Translations under genes and position numbers: made by a program
Notes under the pieces: model-generated
Seen by the model: the letters and a program-made list of their open reading frames with translations, nothing else
Databases searched by the model: none
What the model was told of the DNA's origin: nothing
Assembly (NCBI RefSeq): GCF_963678635.1
Contig: NC_087062.1
Location: 2,172,001-2,236,000, forward strand
Direction: 5' to 3'
DNA from: Symsagittifera roscoffensis
Lineage: Eukaryota > Xenacoelomorpha > Acoela > Convolutidae
DNA length: 64,000 bases
Shown here: positions 20,164 through 32,603 of the stretch, piece by piece
How the letters are laid out: each line of letters starts with the position of its first letter
How positions within the stretch are numbered: the first letter of the stretch is position 1

Positions 20164-20690
20164 AAAAGAAAAATAGGTATAAAAAACTCAAGATTCAAAA
20201 AACTAGAATTTCAATTTCTCAACCGTATAGAGGGATGGTGTCAGGGTATAATCAAGAGTTGCAAATCTGGCGTTCAGTTGTTACTGCTCAAATCTATTTG
20301 GTTTTCGAGAAATTACTTTTTTTATTATTTTCCCATTTGTTTTTTCAAAAGAAATTAGATGTAAAAAAAGTTAACCGAAGTTCAATTTCTCAACCCTATA
20401 GTGGGGTTGCTTTCAGGGTACATTCAGGGGTTGCATATATGGAGTCTAAGTATGACTGCTCAATATCTTTTTGCATTTCGAGAAATGGCGTTTTTTATGA
20501 TTTTTTCTAATGGTTTTTTTTTTTTTCAAAAAAAACAGATATAAAAAACTAACCGAACTTGAATTTCTCAACCTTATAGTGGGTTGCTGTCATGGTACAG
20601 TCAGGTGTTGCAAATCTGGAGTCCAAGTATGACTGCTCAAATCCTTTTATTTTTCTAGAATTTGTGTTTGTCTGTTTTCTGAAGACTTGA
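20164..20690 (+). repeat. Satellite array, right block (3 copies)
   Basis: The same unit as the left block resumes after the LINE fragment, with cores near 20305, 20478 and 20653. The order of unit variants repeats the left block: an AGAGGGAT variant, then a GGGGTTGCTTTCAGGG variant with ATATGGAGTCTAAG. This points to a duplicated multi-unit segment. Confidence 0.85.
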
Positions 20691-22106
20691 TTTTGTAGCA
20701 CCGGAGGTGCGATTGACGCGCTAGTTGTATCGTATTTGGTGCGACGCTCAGCTTCGCCTCTCTGTCATACTTCACATACAAAAATTACCCGTTTAACCTT
20801 AATTACACGTAAAACCACTGTAAAAGTCGAAAATTTGAAAAAGGATGAAATTTGAAGTGATGAAGAGCCAATTTAAAAAAATATAAAAATTCAAATATGG
20901 TGGTAGGGGGGGGGGGGGGGGGGGGGAGGGGGAGTTGGCTGTAGAAAAGCCTTTCTTCCAAGCCCGAGAGAGCATATCAGTCAAAATGAATTGAAAAAAT
21001 AACTATTGATTTTTTTTGAATTTGAAAATTATGATAGCTCTTCCAAACTAATTTTCTGGTCAGAAGAGATTTTGAATCGTGGTGAATATTATGCTACCCC
21101 CCCCCCTCCTCGTATGCTACATAATAACAATTTCTCAACCCTATCAACTAAAAGTTCAGTGGTTAAGCATAAATTATTGTGTACAGCGATTTCCCTTCCA
21201 TTGGCAGAGGGGGGATAGTTAACGAGATCGGAGATTTTAATCTTAAATGCATCGAAAGTGCACTTTTTTGTGATATACACCATTGGAAAATGACTGAATT
21301 ATGCATTGAAGGTGACTCATTGAACGGCAGTTTTTACATATAATGTTAAAAAACGTGACTTGTTTTTCTTTCAGCTACTAGAGCAAACCGAAAGAATATA
21401 TAGAGCTACTGATTAGTCCATATGCAAGAACCAATTAGTTTGACAGTTTTGAGCTAATAAATTCAATTTTATCATTGTGAGAAAATGAAATTTTTTATGT
21501 GCGTGCTATTTTATTAGTTAGTTGAAAAGTAAAACTACGAGTTCACGTATTATTTACTACTTTTGTAAGTTGTTTCTGCAAAGTAAAATTTTATAATGGT
21601 GCTGTCTTAGCAGGTTTTTTTGTCTCTCAATTATACCATCAACAATACACTGCTGCTTGCCATAAATATGGCGGCGTCCATTTTGATCGTATTATACGCC
21701 AACTTAAGCTTCATCTACAATTTATTTTTTCCACTCCAATGAAAAACTGAAAACAATCCTATTAAAAGCAATGCAGCTGCTTTTTAGTGAATAACTTATG
21801 ATTACACTTGTGCTAGATGGCGTAATCTTACGTGGTATTGTTTTTGATTTATTACATAATACCGATCGCATATGTGATCCTTTCGTTCCATCGGTTGTTG
21901 GTAATAAAAATAAGTTACAATTAATAAATGTGACTTTTTTCCGGTTCGTGATTGGTTGAAGTCAAAAATTGCGTGAATAGAAGAATAACTCAATTCGACT
22001 TTTCATTTTGCATCGAATCGTATCAAGACAAGTTATAAAAGTAGCTCTCTACAATCGCTCTTCGCGCTGTCAAACATCTGTAAAAAAAGTTTCAGATAAA
22101 TATAAA
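20691..22106 (+). other. Intergenic region upstream of the MAT gene
   Basis: No gene is seen. It contains a GCGAAGCTC-type hairpin repeat end at about 20741-20765, a ~20-base G run near 20907-20926, a C run near 21098 and AT-rich sequence. The promoter and 5' UTR of the methionine adenosyltransferase gene should lie in the last few hundred bases, but no TATA box or initiator can be assigned with confidence. Confidence 0.6.
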
Positions 22107-25100
22107 ATGGCACAACAAAACGGTGTTCATTTCGGCAATGGAGATAAAAACGAACAGCATTTCATGTTCTCATCCGAATCGGTCGGCGAAGGACACCCGG
22201 GTAAGATTTTTTGAATCTCTTATTCAATCCTAGTGTGTCAAACAAAGTACTCTTGAAGGAAAAGTATGAGCACGTCTCTTTTTTTTCTACTCTCACCTAA
22301 GATTTGAATCTTTTCAAGAAACTGATTTTCCCTTTTCATCATATCTATAATAGTTTTTAAAATCTGAAATTGTACACGTAAGGTCAGGCCAGGTAAGTTA
22401 AAGCTGATTTTATTGCATTTCGTCTTTCCGAAATATGGCCCCTCATTTAGAAATTCTCACTAGGTAGGCGAAGTTGATTTTGAATTGATTGTGCACAGAG
22501 CAGGAGTAATTGCAAACCGAATTGAAACCGCATGTTACAAAATCTCAGTTTGAAAGCTACCTGGAATATTTGCTCAGTTTAATGGTGAAAAATCTAGTTG
22601 TGGCTTGAAGTCCCGTTGGCTTGCTGTTCTAGAGTCGTACCGGTGTTTTTGTAGCAGTAGCATTGTGATATGATCGAGGAAAGAGGTTTTTTTTATATTG
22701 TTTTTGTTAGACAAAATGTGTGACCAAATTTCGGACGCTGTTCTGGATGCGTTTCTGAAGAAGGATCCGAATGCGAAGGTGGCTTGCGAGACAGCCACCA
22801 AGACTGGTCTGATTGTGCTTCTGGGAGAGATCACCTCAACTGCCAATGTTGACTTCCAGAAGGTGGTCAGAGACACTGTCAAGAAGATCGGATACGACGA
22901 CTCAAGAAAAGGTATGATAGTTGTGGTGATCATTAAAATAAATGTCTGGTGGTTCTAAACTAATGCAAGACTAATTTAGAAAGGCTTAAAACCTCTGATG
23001 CTATTAACCTTTTTTCGAATGGGGTTGATTATGCAAAACAAATGATGATAAGAAGACGCACGTTGGTTAAAGTTTGAGTCACGATCGAGCCTGGTTTTTT
23101 CAGCTTGCATGAAATTTAGATAGTTTCTTCGAAATTTAGCCAATTGAATAGCGGGATTTCCGTTTGTCTGCTCAAGTTTTGTCGACTTCGTTGCCACATC
23201 ACGGATTTTTGATTTTTTCCCTGTTTTTTTTTTTTGCTTTTTTAGCTGATGTGTTTCTTCGGCTTTAATGGTTTTAAAATTTGACATATCGGATTCGACA
23301 AATATATAAATTAACACATTTTTGATTCGGAGGAAAAATTTCAAAACTTTTTTTCGGCTTTGGTCTTCACCCAAGTTACCGCTGGATGAATTGGTTTGAG
23401 TTTAACCATAACATGTGTTTTTTGACGTGTTTTTTTTTCTAAATTGATCTTCACTCGAGCCAAACTGAGTCTTTTTTGCCAATATATACAAATTTTGAAG
23501 GGGAGCGTGCGACAAAAAAAAACGCGATTTAGTGGTCGAAATTTTCCAAAAAGTGTCCGAAAACGACTCGCCTCCAAACCGCCCCGCCCTCGAGAAATTT
23601 CTACGATCCGCCCCTGAAACAGACAAAAAAATTTTTGCTTGATGCTTTTTTCGTTATTTTTTAAAGTTTCCGTTTTTTATCTCTTTTTGTTTTAGCTGCC
23701 GTAGCTGCTTGGTTTTTGAGTGGTTAAAATAGCTGATTTGGACGTTCTTTTTGTTTTGTTTAGGATTCGACTACAACACGTGTTCTGTGATGGTGGCACT
23801 GCAGGAGCAGAGTCCGGACATAGCCCAGGGAGTGCACCAGGGCAGAGACGAGGAGAACATCGGAGCAGGAGACCAGGTCATTCTCTTTCCTAATCCTTGT
23901 TGCCAATTTCATATATAGATCTTTTTCTTTATTTTGAGGTTCCCTTTGAAAGCTTAGATTATCCAAAAGGCTTTAATTGATCGTTTGGAGGTATGCTGAA
24001 AGATTGGTCCCTGTGAAACAAATCCTACTGTAAGGTATATCTATGACTGTTTCCAGGGCATCATGTTTGGTTATGCAACTGACGAGACTGAGAATTGCAT
24101 GCCACTCACTCTCCATTTAGCACATGGACTCAACAGCAAGTTGGCCGAGTGCAGGAGAGACGGCACCCTCCCCTGGGGACTTCCAGACACCAAAACCCAG
24201 GTTAGTAAGAGTAATCTTCTTCGAGGTTTTATCAAAATATCGAAGTTTTGAATTTTGGGTTCGTGAATATATTGTAGAAATAAAAACTGAACTCACAAGG
24301 GTACAGTATAGTCTCCAGGCAGCTCTGCCGATGCCGTAAGCGCTCAGACAGCTTTTGAGTCCTGGGTTTTCAGCATAAAATTTTTAAAACCAAGTTCAAT
24401 CAACTGCCTAAAAATTGACTGAGTGAAATGAAAATAGCATTTCATATGTGCGGTTTCTGGAAAATCGGATTCGAGAGTTGATATAACCCCCTCGTATAGC
24501 CAGTATCGATTTTTTTGCCTGTGAGACGTTGGTTTTTTGGAATTAATTTTGAAAAATTTGCTGTATTGAAAGAAAAGCCAATTTTCCATTAAGGAGGCCT
24601 AAAACTAGTGGCAGACAGCGTTCTTCATAAAGCCCATAAAGCTTAGCTGTTTGAAGGTTGTTCAAAAGTGCACACCTTAAAAGCTCCATCGCCCAATAAG
24701 GTATCTGAATTGAACATAAGTGTCAATTTTTTGTCAGTTGCAAAATGATAACCCCGAAATTCACGCCTTTGATGAGTAGGAACAGCTCGTTTTTAAGTGT
24801 TAGCCGGCCTGAGTTTATTACCCTTGCGAGACGCAAGGGTATTGCAATCGGTAAATAACTTTGTTCACAGATGGTTAATGATGCATTGTTAATTGATAGC
24901 ATGTTTGCTGTATTTGCCTGTAATTGCGTTACATGGACGGTGTACCACTGCATGGTTATTTAATGCGTGGTTACTGTGTTTGCCTGGTGGTTAAGTTAGT
25001 AGTTGCCTATTATTCTGTTTTCTTATATTCGAAAAGTTTTGGTAGATTTTCGGCACTAGGTCGTTCGACTTTAATTCTTTTATTGGGTTTAGTTTTTTTA

Positions 25101-28100
25101 TTGTCGATTAATGAGAACTGAATTATTACGTTTGCGATTATTATTCTCGCAATTAGCCTTGTTGGGTTGTTACCGATACGTAATTTTTCTTCCGAGGCAA
25201 CTTTAACGTTCAGTTGTCTTCGTTGGCAGGTTATTTTTTGTTAAAAATTGTTTTTATTCCAAACAAATTGATATAATTTCCAAACAAATTGATAGAAGTC
25301 GATTTAATTTCTGAATTGAGTCTTGAATTAACTACATATAAAACACTCATGGACAATATATAAGCAGTATATTTTGGTTGATTTTCTGCTTTTTAGCTGT
25401 CGGTGTTATTGACGGCTTCCCTACCTAAAATTTTGTTTTCTACGATTTTCCGGTTTTGTTTCAAAGATCCTTAAGACTCTAGCTCAATATTTTGAAATGC
25501 TCAAAATCAACCCAACAATGTCTTGAAACAAAATAAACAAAATATAGTTTGAATCGTATAGTTGTTGAATCTTAAGTAGTGCGAAGCTCAGCTTCGACTC
25601 TGTACAAACTTCAGATATAATTGTTTTCATTGGAGGTAAAAGTTTGCCCGGGCGCAATATACTTGATTCGATAGTTCTGATATTACTTAAAAGATTTATT
25701 GAATATCGTTTGGTAGCGTTCTTGAGTTTTCGATTAGTTTTTTCTATAGATATGAATTTTGTCATGGGTATGATTGTGCTCCCCGGTAGGTTTTTTGATC
25801 TCTTTGAAATAACTCGATGTACCCACACGAACCATACAATTTGTGAACCTGTAGAAAAAGTATTTCAAATAAACATTTATCGAAGTTAAACCTATAAAAT
25901 AATGTATTTTTCAAGTATATATATTTTTTCAGCTTGTATCATCAATAAAAATGTAAAAAGTTTAAATTTGAAAAATATTTTTGTTTTATCCGTTATAAAA
26001 CTTCGAAAGATGTTTACTCGTATATTCTATAGGTCCACAAATTGAAAAAAGTTCAGTTAGTGTTATCAAAAAGAAGTACTTTCTCAATTAAGTATTTTGA
26101 TGTAACTTTTACGTGTTACATACGGTGATGACATCAGATATACTTCTTCGGTGTATAGTGCAGGCTGAACGTTATTGATGTAAGTATGTAAAAATGTTTG
26201 TTGCCCCCGGTGAATCGAAGCATCGGCCCTTTGATTGTTTTCAATCGACGGTTTCCCACCGTTTCTTCTATTCAACAGAAAGAATATCTTAGTTGATTTT
26301 GTATTAAAATTTATGTGGGAAATATAGTTTCCGGCTAATAAGACAACTGACCAGACAACAATAATTTTTGATGGGGTCTTAAGACGACCTTTCAATACTT
26401 TTCTGAGAAATAGTAACAACTTAAATTCCGCGAGCTATAGAGTGCTTATACGCAAATTCTATTGGCTAATTCTATTTGAAGTTTTATTGTTTTTCCGCTC
26501 CCTAATTGAATACTAAAGTTGAGCCAGCATTAGTAGCGTAATTTTAAGAGTAATGAACGTAGTCTAGACTCTTATATAGGTCTTGCCGATTTTTTTGTTT
26601 TTTTTTTTAGGAAAAATACTTAAAATATTGGGCTCTTTTCTAGTTCCCTCCTTTCAAGTTCAATTTTGATAAGCTTATTTAATGTTGTCATAATGCAATG
26701 AAATTTGGCTTGTTGAACAAATCGACAACTGTGAACAGATTTGTTCTTCATACTTTACAACGTAACATTACGCATTTAGCCGTAATAACACGTAAAACAA
26801 ACATAAAACTCAGTATTTTATGGGAACTGGAAATGAGCCAAATATTGATGCACTTGGGTGTAATGCACTTTTTGAGTTCAATTGAAATTCATCTGCTGAA
26901 AATGATGTAAATATCACTCTTCAGTTGCAAACGTGGAAATGGCGCAAAAAAAACAAACGATTTCTACTTTCGAAATTGGAATTTTTTTGTTAAGACTTCC
27001 CAGTGAAATAAAAACTTGATCCCATTTTCTCAAGTTGGCTTCATGCTATCAATAAAGCACCGGTCTTAAATTGTTCTAGAAATTCAAAGAGCGTAAAGGG
27101 CGTCTATTTCTTTCTTTGAAATTCGAAAGATTTTTTGAAGAAAGTCAGTGTTTACTTGCGTTCATTACTCTTTTCCAATCTTCGATTGGCTATGTTTGAA
27201 TTTGTTCTAGGCACCGAATCAATAAAATTTTGTTGCAAAAAGGTAGTTTTAAGGTTAGTTCAATTGTATCGTTTAAATGTCTTCTGTTGTCCTATAATCT
27301 GTTATCCTATTATAATTCGATGAACTTAGTGAAGACTCTTATATAGGTTTTGATGATGTTTTAAATGTTTTTTTTTTACCAGGAAAAGTTTTAAAACTTG
27401 TTCACACTCAGATTTTCCTCTTTTGATTTCCTTTTAAACTCAGTTCGTTTCATTTGTTGAAAAGCAAACAAGCTCGACTTTCAATTAGCCAAAGTGTGAA
27501 GAGCGCAATGAAACATGATTAACTTAAGTTCGGACGTGGATTTTTAGTTTCAGATTTTACTGCGGAATAAAAAGATGATCTATTGGTCCAATTTTCTCAA
27601 ATTAACAAGAAAGTGTCATTCATAATTTTTTTTGAAATTGAAAAAGCGTTAAAGCCATGTATTTGTTTCTTTGAAATTCCAAAGTTGAAGTTTTTTCAAA
27701 TATTTTTACGCTTGCGATTAGCAAGCTTCATGAAACCGGAATATAGACTTTTTTGGGCCAACAATTAGGTTGACAGAATCACTTGAGTAATTTCATCTTT
27801 GGTTCATACAAAAAGTCAGACGTTAATTCGCGCATGTGGCGAGGAGGTTACGCACCTGCCTGTTACGACAAAGGTCAAAGATTCGAATCCGGCCTAGGCG
27901 TATTTTTTGTGTAAGCTGAAAGTTGTTCGCGCGTGAAAAAATCTTTGTCGGACTTCTCTTTGTCTGCTGTTTTGTCGGCTTAGTTACTGCAGTACCAAAT
28001 TTGCTTTTTGGGCTTTTGTTACTTGAATTAAAAAACATTTCAGTGTATTCTGGTTTTGGCCAATTATTGAGTTCCAAGAAGTTATGCTTTTTTGCTATTT

Positions 28101-31100
28101 TTTGATAGTTTTTCATGCTATTCATTAAAAAATTTTGAAGTTTGTTCTCCCTTATAAATTCAAGTAGTGGTTCTTTGCATTTATTAGAATGGTAGTACCC
28201 ATGCTTGAGACGACAAATACTAGAAGTTCGATTTCAGGCGGGACCGGTTTTTTGTCGAAACTGAAAATTTTCGAATATTTTTGTCTGCTTAGGTCCCGCA
28301 GAAAGGTTCGGTTTTTTTAAGCATTTTAAAAGCTCTTTCTAAAGTTTCAAATGGTGCAGAAATAATTGTTTCTAGAGTTTTCTGTCCGTTTTTGCAATTT
28401 TAACTTTTTAGACTTTTTAAATTTATAATTTGTCTTTTCATTTATTTGTAATCTTAATAATATATTATTGCATTGCAAAAGCTGCGAAGCTCTGCTTCGC
28501 CTCTGCTTGCAATTTTTTCCCGTGCTTTCATTGACTCTTTTCTGAACTGTCTGGGTATGTTTTACCTACACTTCTTTCAATCTTTGTTGACAATAAAAAA
28601 ATTCAAATGTTCCTTCTCTTTTTCTGTTAGCATTATTCCGCCTGAAGTTTTTTATAGATCATAGCAGAGAAAGCAAACAAATATATGTTTAATGTAATAC
28701 AACAGTAAATCATGTAAAAACGTGATTTGATTACGCCGAGTAAAATTGGAAATAGACTGACGACTTCGATCGACAAGAGTCGACTTAAGTGAATAAGACA
28801 AAAGCTGCAAGCGTCGACTTGTAATCGCTTTTTACTGACGTCAGTCTTTTTCTATAGAGTACTTTTTACGAAGCTTCTTAAAATACGTCAATTAGTTTCT
28901 GATTATAATGCATACAAAGAGATGCTCAGTTTTGCAATTCGATGGTGAGTTGGCGCTGTGAAGACCAGAGATTTGACAAAAGCAAAGAAAGAATCTGTCT
29001 ATGTTTAATTACACTTGCGTAATAAAATCACGTTTTTAAACAGTTTGGTGCACACATATGACCTTTTTAAAAATTTTTTCGATTGTCATTTTTTTTTATT
29101 TCGTTGCGTTGATTGACTCTTTTCTGTCTTTTGGCTATGTTTGGTTCCGTTTCAATTGAATTCTAATCTCATCCGAAACAGCCAGTGCCAAATGAAAATT
29201 ATTTAGATGCGATAATTTAATGACGGGCGAAGGAACTATGGCTTTGGTGTCAAGTGGCTGTATTACGCAATTTCAACTACCTCAAAGAATTCAATAGGGG
29301 GGAGGAGGAAGGGAAGGCTTGGACCGAGCTGTCATATAGAAACTCTTTCATTTGTGATTTCATAAAAAAATTCTTTGCCGATAACTGAACAGTTCAATTT
29401 TCAAAAAATTGATTAGTAACCCGGCAGAAGATGATCCATTCAATCAAGCACTCCCAATCTGTTTGAACAGTTTTATCATATTTAAGCTCTTTGGATTTGT
29501 TTGAGAGCTACCTAATGAACGTCAAAATTTCAAAAAATTGTTTTGCATTGATTTCTGTGTTGTTATTGGAGCGTTTTGCGCCATTTGCACAGCAACGTGC
29601 TTACTGTGGCTCTTCTTTTCTTTCAAAATGTTCAGATTCATTGTTTAATTATGAGTATAAAAGTGGGCGAGCTGCAAGACATTATGTTTACACTTTTTTG
29701 TAAGAAACTCTTACAAAGTCAAAGTCACAAATCAAAAATAAATCATCAGAAAGTAATCAAAATTAGGAATAATGAAGTCATGAACAGTGCTGATATTGTT
29801 TCGATTTGAGTCAGTGAGTATGCGTCACTATATAAGTGTTGTCTGTTCAGGTGACGGTGGAGTACAAGAAGGTGGGGGGCAGGTGTGTCCCTCTGCGTGT
29901 CCATACTGTGGTCATATCCACCCAGCACACTGACCAAGTCACTCAGAAGCAGATCCAGCAGGACCTCATGACTCATGTCATCCAGAAGGTCATCCCAGCC
30001 GAGATGCTCGACAGCAACACAGTCTATCATCTCAACCCCTCTGGAATGTTCCTCATTGGGGGACCACAGGTGCAGACAACTATTCTTATTTTAAAAAAAA
30101 AATCGTGATTTTTATTTAAGTTTTCCGATATCATTAGAACTATATACCATCATTAGAGCTGAATACCTTTCTTCAAATATGTCGATGTTTTGTGAATTCA
30201 ACTTTCGATGGCTGAAAATACGTCAAAATGGATAATGTTAGAAAAATATGATCAAAAACCTCTTGGTTAATGCTCTTAAAACCTTTTATACGAATGCTCT
30301 CTCGCCAATGGTAATTTAGAAAGTTTAATACAAGTCATGGCTTGTAGAAAGAGAAGAATAAATCGTCATCTATTTGCAATCAAATCAGCATTGTTTTGAT
30401 CAGTGACGGCTTTTGAACAGTTGATCAGTGACGGTGTGAAAACTTGAAGTCTGCGGTGAAGATGTGTTTATTTTTGAAAATGAGTTTTGACAAAACTTAC
30501 TTTAAATTACTTTTTGACCATTCTTTTCAATTCTAGTTTTGAAGTTTTTTTTTCTAGAGCGACGCTGGTCTGACTGGGCGTAAGATCATCGTGGACACCT
30601 ATGGCGGGTGGGGAGCACATGGGGGAGGGGCGTTCTCAGGGAAAGACAGCACCAAAGTGGACAGGAGTGCGGCCTATGCTGCCAGATGGGTGGCCAAGTC
30701 ACTGGTCAAGGCCGGACTCTGCAGTCGAGTCATCGTACAGGTAATTGGGAGGGAAAAAAAGAAGGCCGAGGATTTCATTTTCAGAAGTTAGAGTTTACAC
30801 ATGGATTTAAGTAGAAAAATATAGTAGTGAAAAATATTAACTGATTTGCAGCTCCTACTCTGAAACAAGAGCAAGGGTAATTACGTAATTACGAAACGTG
30901 AAAATAGAAATAGAATTTTTACCAGTTTGAAACAGTTAGCCTAATTGTGATGGCGAAATGATTCTGTTGATGGTACAGAGAAACAGAAATATTGACAAAT
31001 ACTTCAAATTCGATAAAAAAATCTTAAGTTTAACCCATAAGTATATCTTGAAAACAATCCAAAATTGCTTTTATTTGAGTAAAATTTATATTGTAAGTTA

Positions 31101-31846
31101 TGAAGATGGTCTATTGTAGATCAAAGGGCAATAAGGAACTAATAAGGAGAATATCTTGTTTTCTGTTCCTGTAGATTTCGTATGCGATTGGGATTGCGGA
31201 GCCGCTGTCTCTGTTCGTGGACACGTATGGGACGGGAGTGAAGAGCGACGGGGAGATCAGAGAGATAGTGATGAAGAACTTCGACCTCAGGCCAGGAATC
31301 ATCATCAGGTGAGCAGAAGACAAGACCACACAACACAAAAACACTACTTTAGTTACCCTGACTAATTGATTGCTACATGTTGGGTGGTCCTGGCATGTTG
31401 GGTGGTCCTCAACAAGCATGCGAGTCCAGTTCGAAGGGTTTTAATGACGCACCCCTCTCGTGAAATCCCTGCAGTAGCGCTGTATTGAGTTCAAGATTTC
31501 GGACCCGACATTACTCATTACTGAGTTATCACAACATATAAAGGTCAAGTGTGGCAAAAAAGAAGTTATGCTTGTAAAGGAAAAATCGTTAGTTGAAACA
31601 AAAGTTATAGCGCTATAACCTTGAAGCGTAATTATAGTTTATTCTTAGCTGTAACGATAATTGATCTCAAATAAGATATCAATACCTTAGATTGGTGAAA
31701 TGATGCGTGAATGAGCTTGATGAAGTTTGCTTCTATATTGCAGAGATCTGAAACTGAAGACGCCTTTCTACGAGGAGTCGGCTAAGTACGGACACTTCGG
31801 AAGATCCGAGTTTCCCTGGGAGGTGCCGAAGACCATCAAGTATTAA
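22107..31846 (+). CDS. MAT2A-like: S-adenosylmethionine synthetase (methionine adenosyltransferase), 8 exons
   Basis: This enzyme makes S-adenosylmethionine from ATP and methionine in the cytosol. The exons are 22107-22200, 22711-22911, 23764-23876, 24057-24200, 29851-30069, 30558-30740, 31175-31308 and 31744-31846. All introns are GT-AG, phases agree, and the total is 396 codons plus TAA, matching the ~395 aa of animal MAT2A. Signature motifs are GHPGDK across the exon 1/2 junction (metal/ATP site), [15 protein letters not shown] (exons 3/4), the P-loop-like GGGAFSGKD (exon 6) and [10 protein letters not shown] near the end. The start at 22107 has AAA before and G after ATG. An in-frame ATG at 22008 would add 33 unusual residues and is less likely. 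Intron 4 (24201-29850) is 5.65 kb and repeat-rich. Confidence 0.97.
23400..23616 (-). repeat. hAT-type MITE copy in MAT intron 2, reversed
   Basis: Read on the minus strand it begins CAGGGGCGGATC at 23616 and continues with AGAAATTTCTCGAGGG and, later, a GCACGCTCCCCTTCAAAAT stretch. This matches the elements at 55745 and 61596 in the same order. The far end is eroded and cannot be placed. Confidence 0.6.
24818..25605 (+). repeat. Hairpin-bounded repeat, copy 1
   Basis: Begins TTACCCTTGCG with a perfect 8-bp palindrome (CCCTTGCGAGACGCAAGGG at 24821-24839). Ends with the GCGAAGCTCAGCTTCGAC hairpin at 25581 followed by CTCTGT. The two hairpins are 763 bp apart, close to the spacing in the copy at 27706 (778 bp) and at 41282 (706 bp). 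Confidence 0.5.
26556..27196 (+). repeat. TTATATAGGTCTTG...GGCTATGTT repeat, intron copy
   Basis: Starts near AATGAACGTAGTC and CTTATATAGGTCTTG, contains CAGTGAAATAAAA and a TTTCTCAAG run, and ends with CTTTTCCAATCTTCGATTGG then CTATGTT (hairpin at 27175-27189). A partial relative follows at 27315-27705. The same order of blocks is seen in more than eight other places in the window. Confidence 0.7.
27706..28510 (+). repeat. Hairpin-bounded repeat, copy 2, containing tRNA-like heads
   Basis: Starts TTACGCTTGCGATTAGCAAG and ends with GCGAAGCTCTGCTTCGC (28484-28500), a perfect 7-bp stem with a 3-base loop, followed by CTCTG. Inside are two tRNA-like segments at 27832-27900 and 28193-28245, each followed by a TTGTC(G/T)GCTTAG block. 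Confidence 0.5.
27832..27905 (+). repeat. tRNA-derived SINE head
   Basis: TGGCGAGGAGG resembles an RNA polymerase III A box and GATTCGAATCC, about 40 bases on, resembles a B box. The T-stem pairing is imperfect and no full cloverleaf forms, so this is a SINE head rather than a tRNA gene. Related heads occur near 28193, 34365, 34545 and 52775. Confidence 0.5.
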
Positions 31847-32532
31847 GCGGATGGGAAAGAAAAAAAGTGAGTTTTGTTAATGCTTTATTTATAAAATACA
31901 GCAAAAATACTTGGCGATTGTTAATCGGAGTGTAACTACGTTTTGAAGCGCCAAGTAAATCATTCGAAATATACATGAATACCAATGGCACTTTAACATT
32001 CGCCATTATTTGTTGTGGTTGAGAGATGCGTGGTGACAACATTTTGTTTTGATCTCTTTTTTGATTTTGGCGGTGTTATTGCTAAAAACAAAGTATATTT
32101 TTAGCAAATTATTATTTTTTGCAAGATCTTATGGATTAAAAGAGATGCGTTAACTTTCAATATAGTGAGATCAAAACCGATGTTGACCGTGTGTGCATCG
32201 AGTTGTCACATGTGAGCTCTGTGTGGAAATGTTGTAACACTAACGGCCTAAAATTACCTGCGTCCTTACACGCGACTAATGTCAGAGGAGATTTGATTTT
32301 GAAGTTACAGATGAACTTAAGTATGAAAGGTTGGAAAAATATGCTGAATGATGACAAAAAGTTTTTAACAGGACCCCCAGTTAGAATTTATAACAGGAGA
32401 CCCCCCCCCCCCCAAAGAGGGAAAATTCTATATTGTGAGTGAATGAAATGATTTGAAGCTGGACATGACACTTACAGTCGTGTCCTTGTCATCGAAGCAG
32501 TTGAACTTGGTCAGTTATCAGTTAAAACACAC
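31847..32532 (+). other. MAT 3' flank
   Basis: Noncoding, AT-rich sequence after the MAT stop codon, holding the 3' UTR. No canonical AATAAA is seen in the first 300 bases. A run of 10-12 C lies at about 32401-32412. No gene is visible. Confidence 0.5.
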
Positions 32533-32603
32533 TACCCGGTGGTCTAGATGGTCTATGACGTTGACTCCGGTCAATGGGCGAGGGTTCAAATCCCTCCCGG
32601 GTA
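32533..32603 (+). tRNA. tRNA-like sequence (tRNA pseudogene or SINE head)
   Basis: The acceptor stem pairs perfectly (TACCCGG at 32533 with CCGGGTA at 32597). The T arm is perfect (GAGGG, loop TTCAAAT, CCCTC), with a good B box. The D arm has A14, GG and the GTC/GAC pairs. The anticodon arm does not form a 5-bp stem with a 7-base loop: TTGAC pairs with GTCAA but leaves only TCCG. No reliable anticodon can be given. It was probably a tRNA with a lost base, or a SINE head that keeps pol III boxes. Confidence 0.55.

Larger units (their letters stand above)
24201..29850. repeat. MAT intron 4: repeat-filled, no gene
   Basis: The intron is AT-rich and contains two copies of a hairpin-ended repeat (about 24818-25610 and 27706-28510), one or two copies of the TTATATAGGTCTTG repeat (26556-27196 and 27315-27705) and two tRNA-like SINE heads. 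Short ORFs inside have no recognisable content. Other MAT introns are 370-1000 bp, so repeats account for the size. Confidence 0.7.

Noticed and set aside
22008-22106. Upstream in-frame ATG that would lengthen the MAT protein by 33 residues
   Set aside because: The extra residues do not resemble a MAT N-terminus, and the ATG at 22107 gives the family's normal length and a better start context.
24818-28510. Helitron interpretation of the hairpin-bounded repeats
   Set aside because: A hairpin near the 3' end fits, but no CTRR terminus or TC start with an A/T insertion site could be placed.
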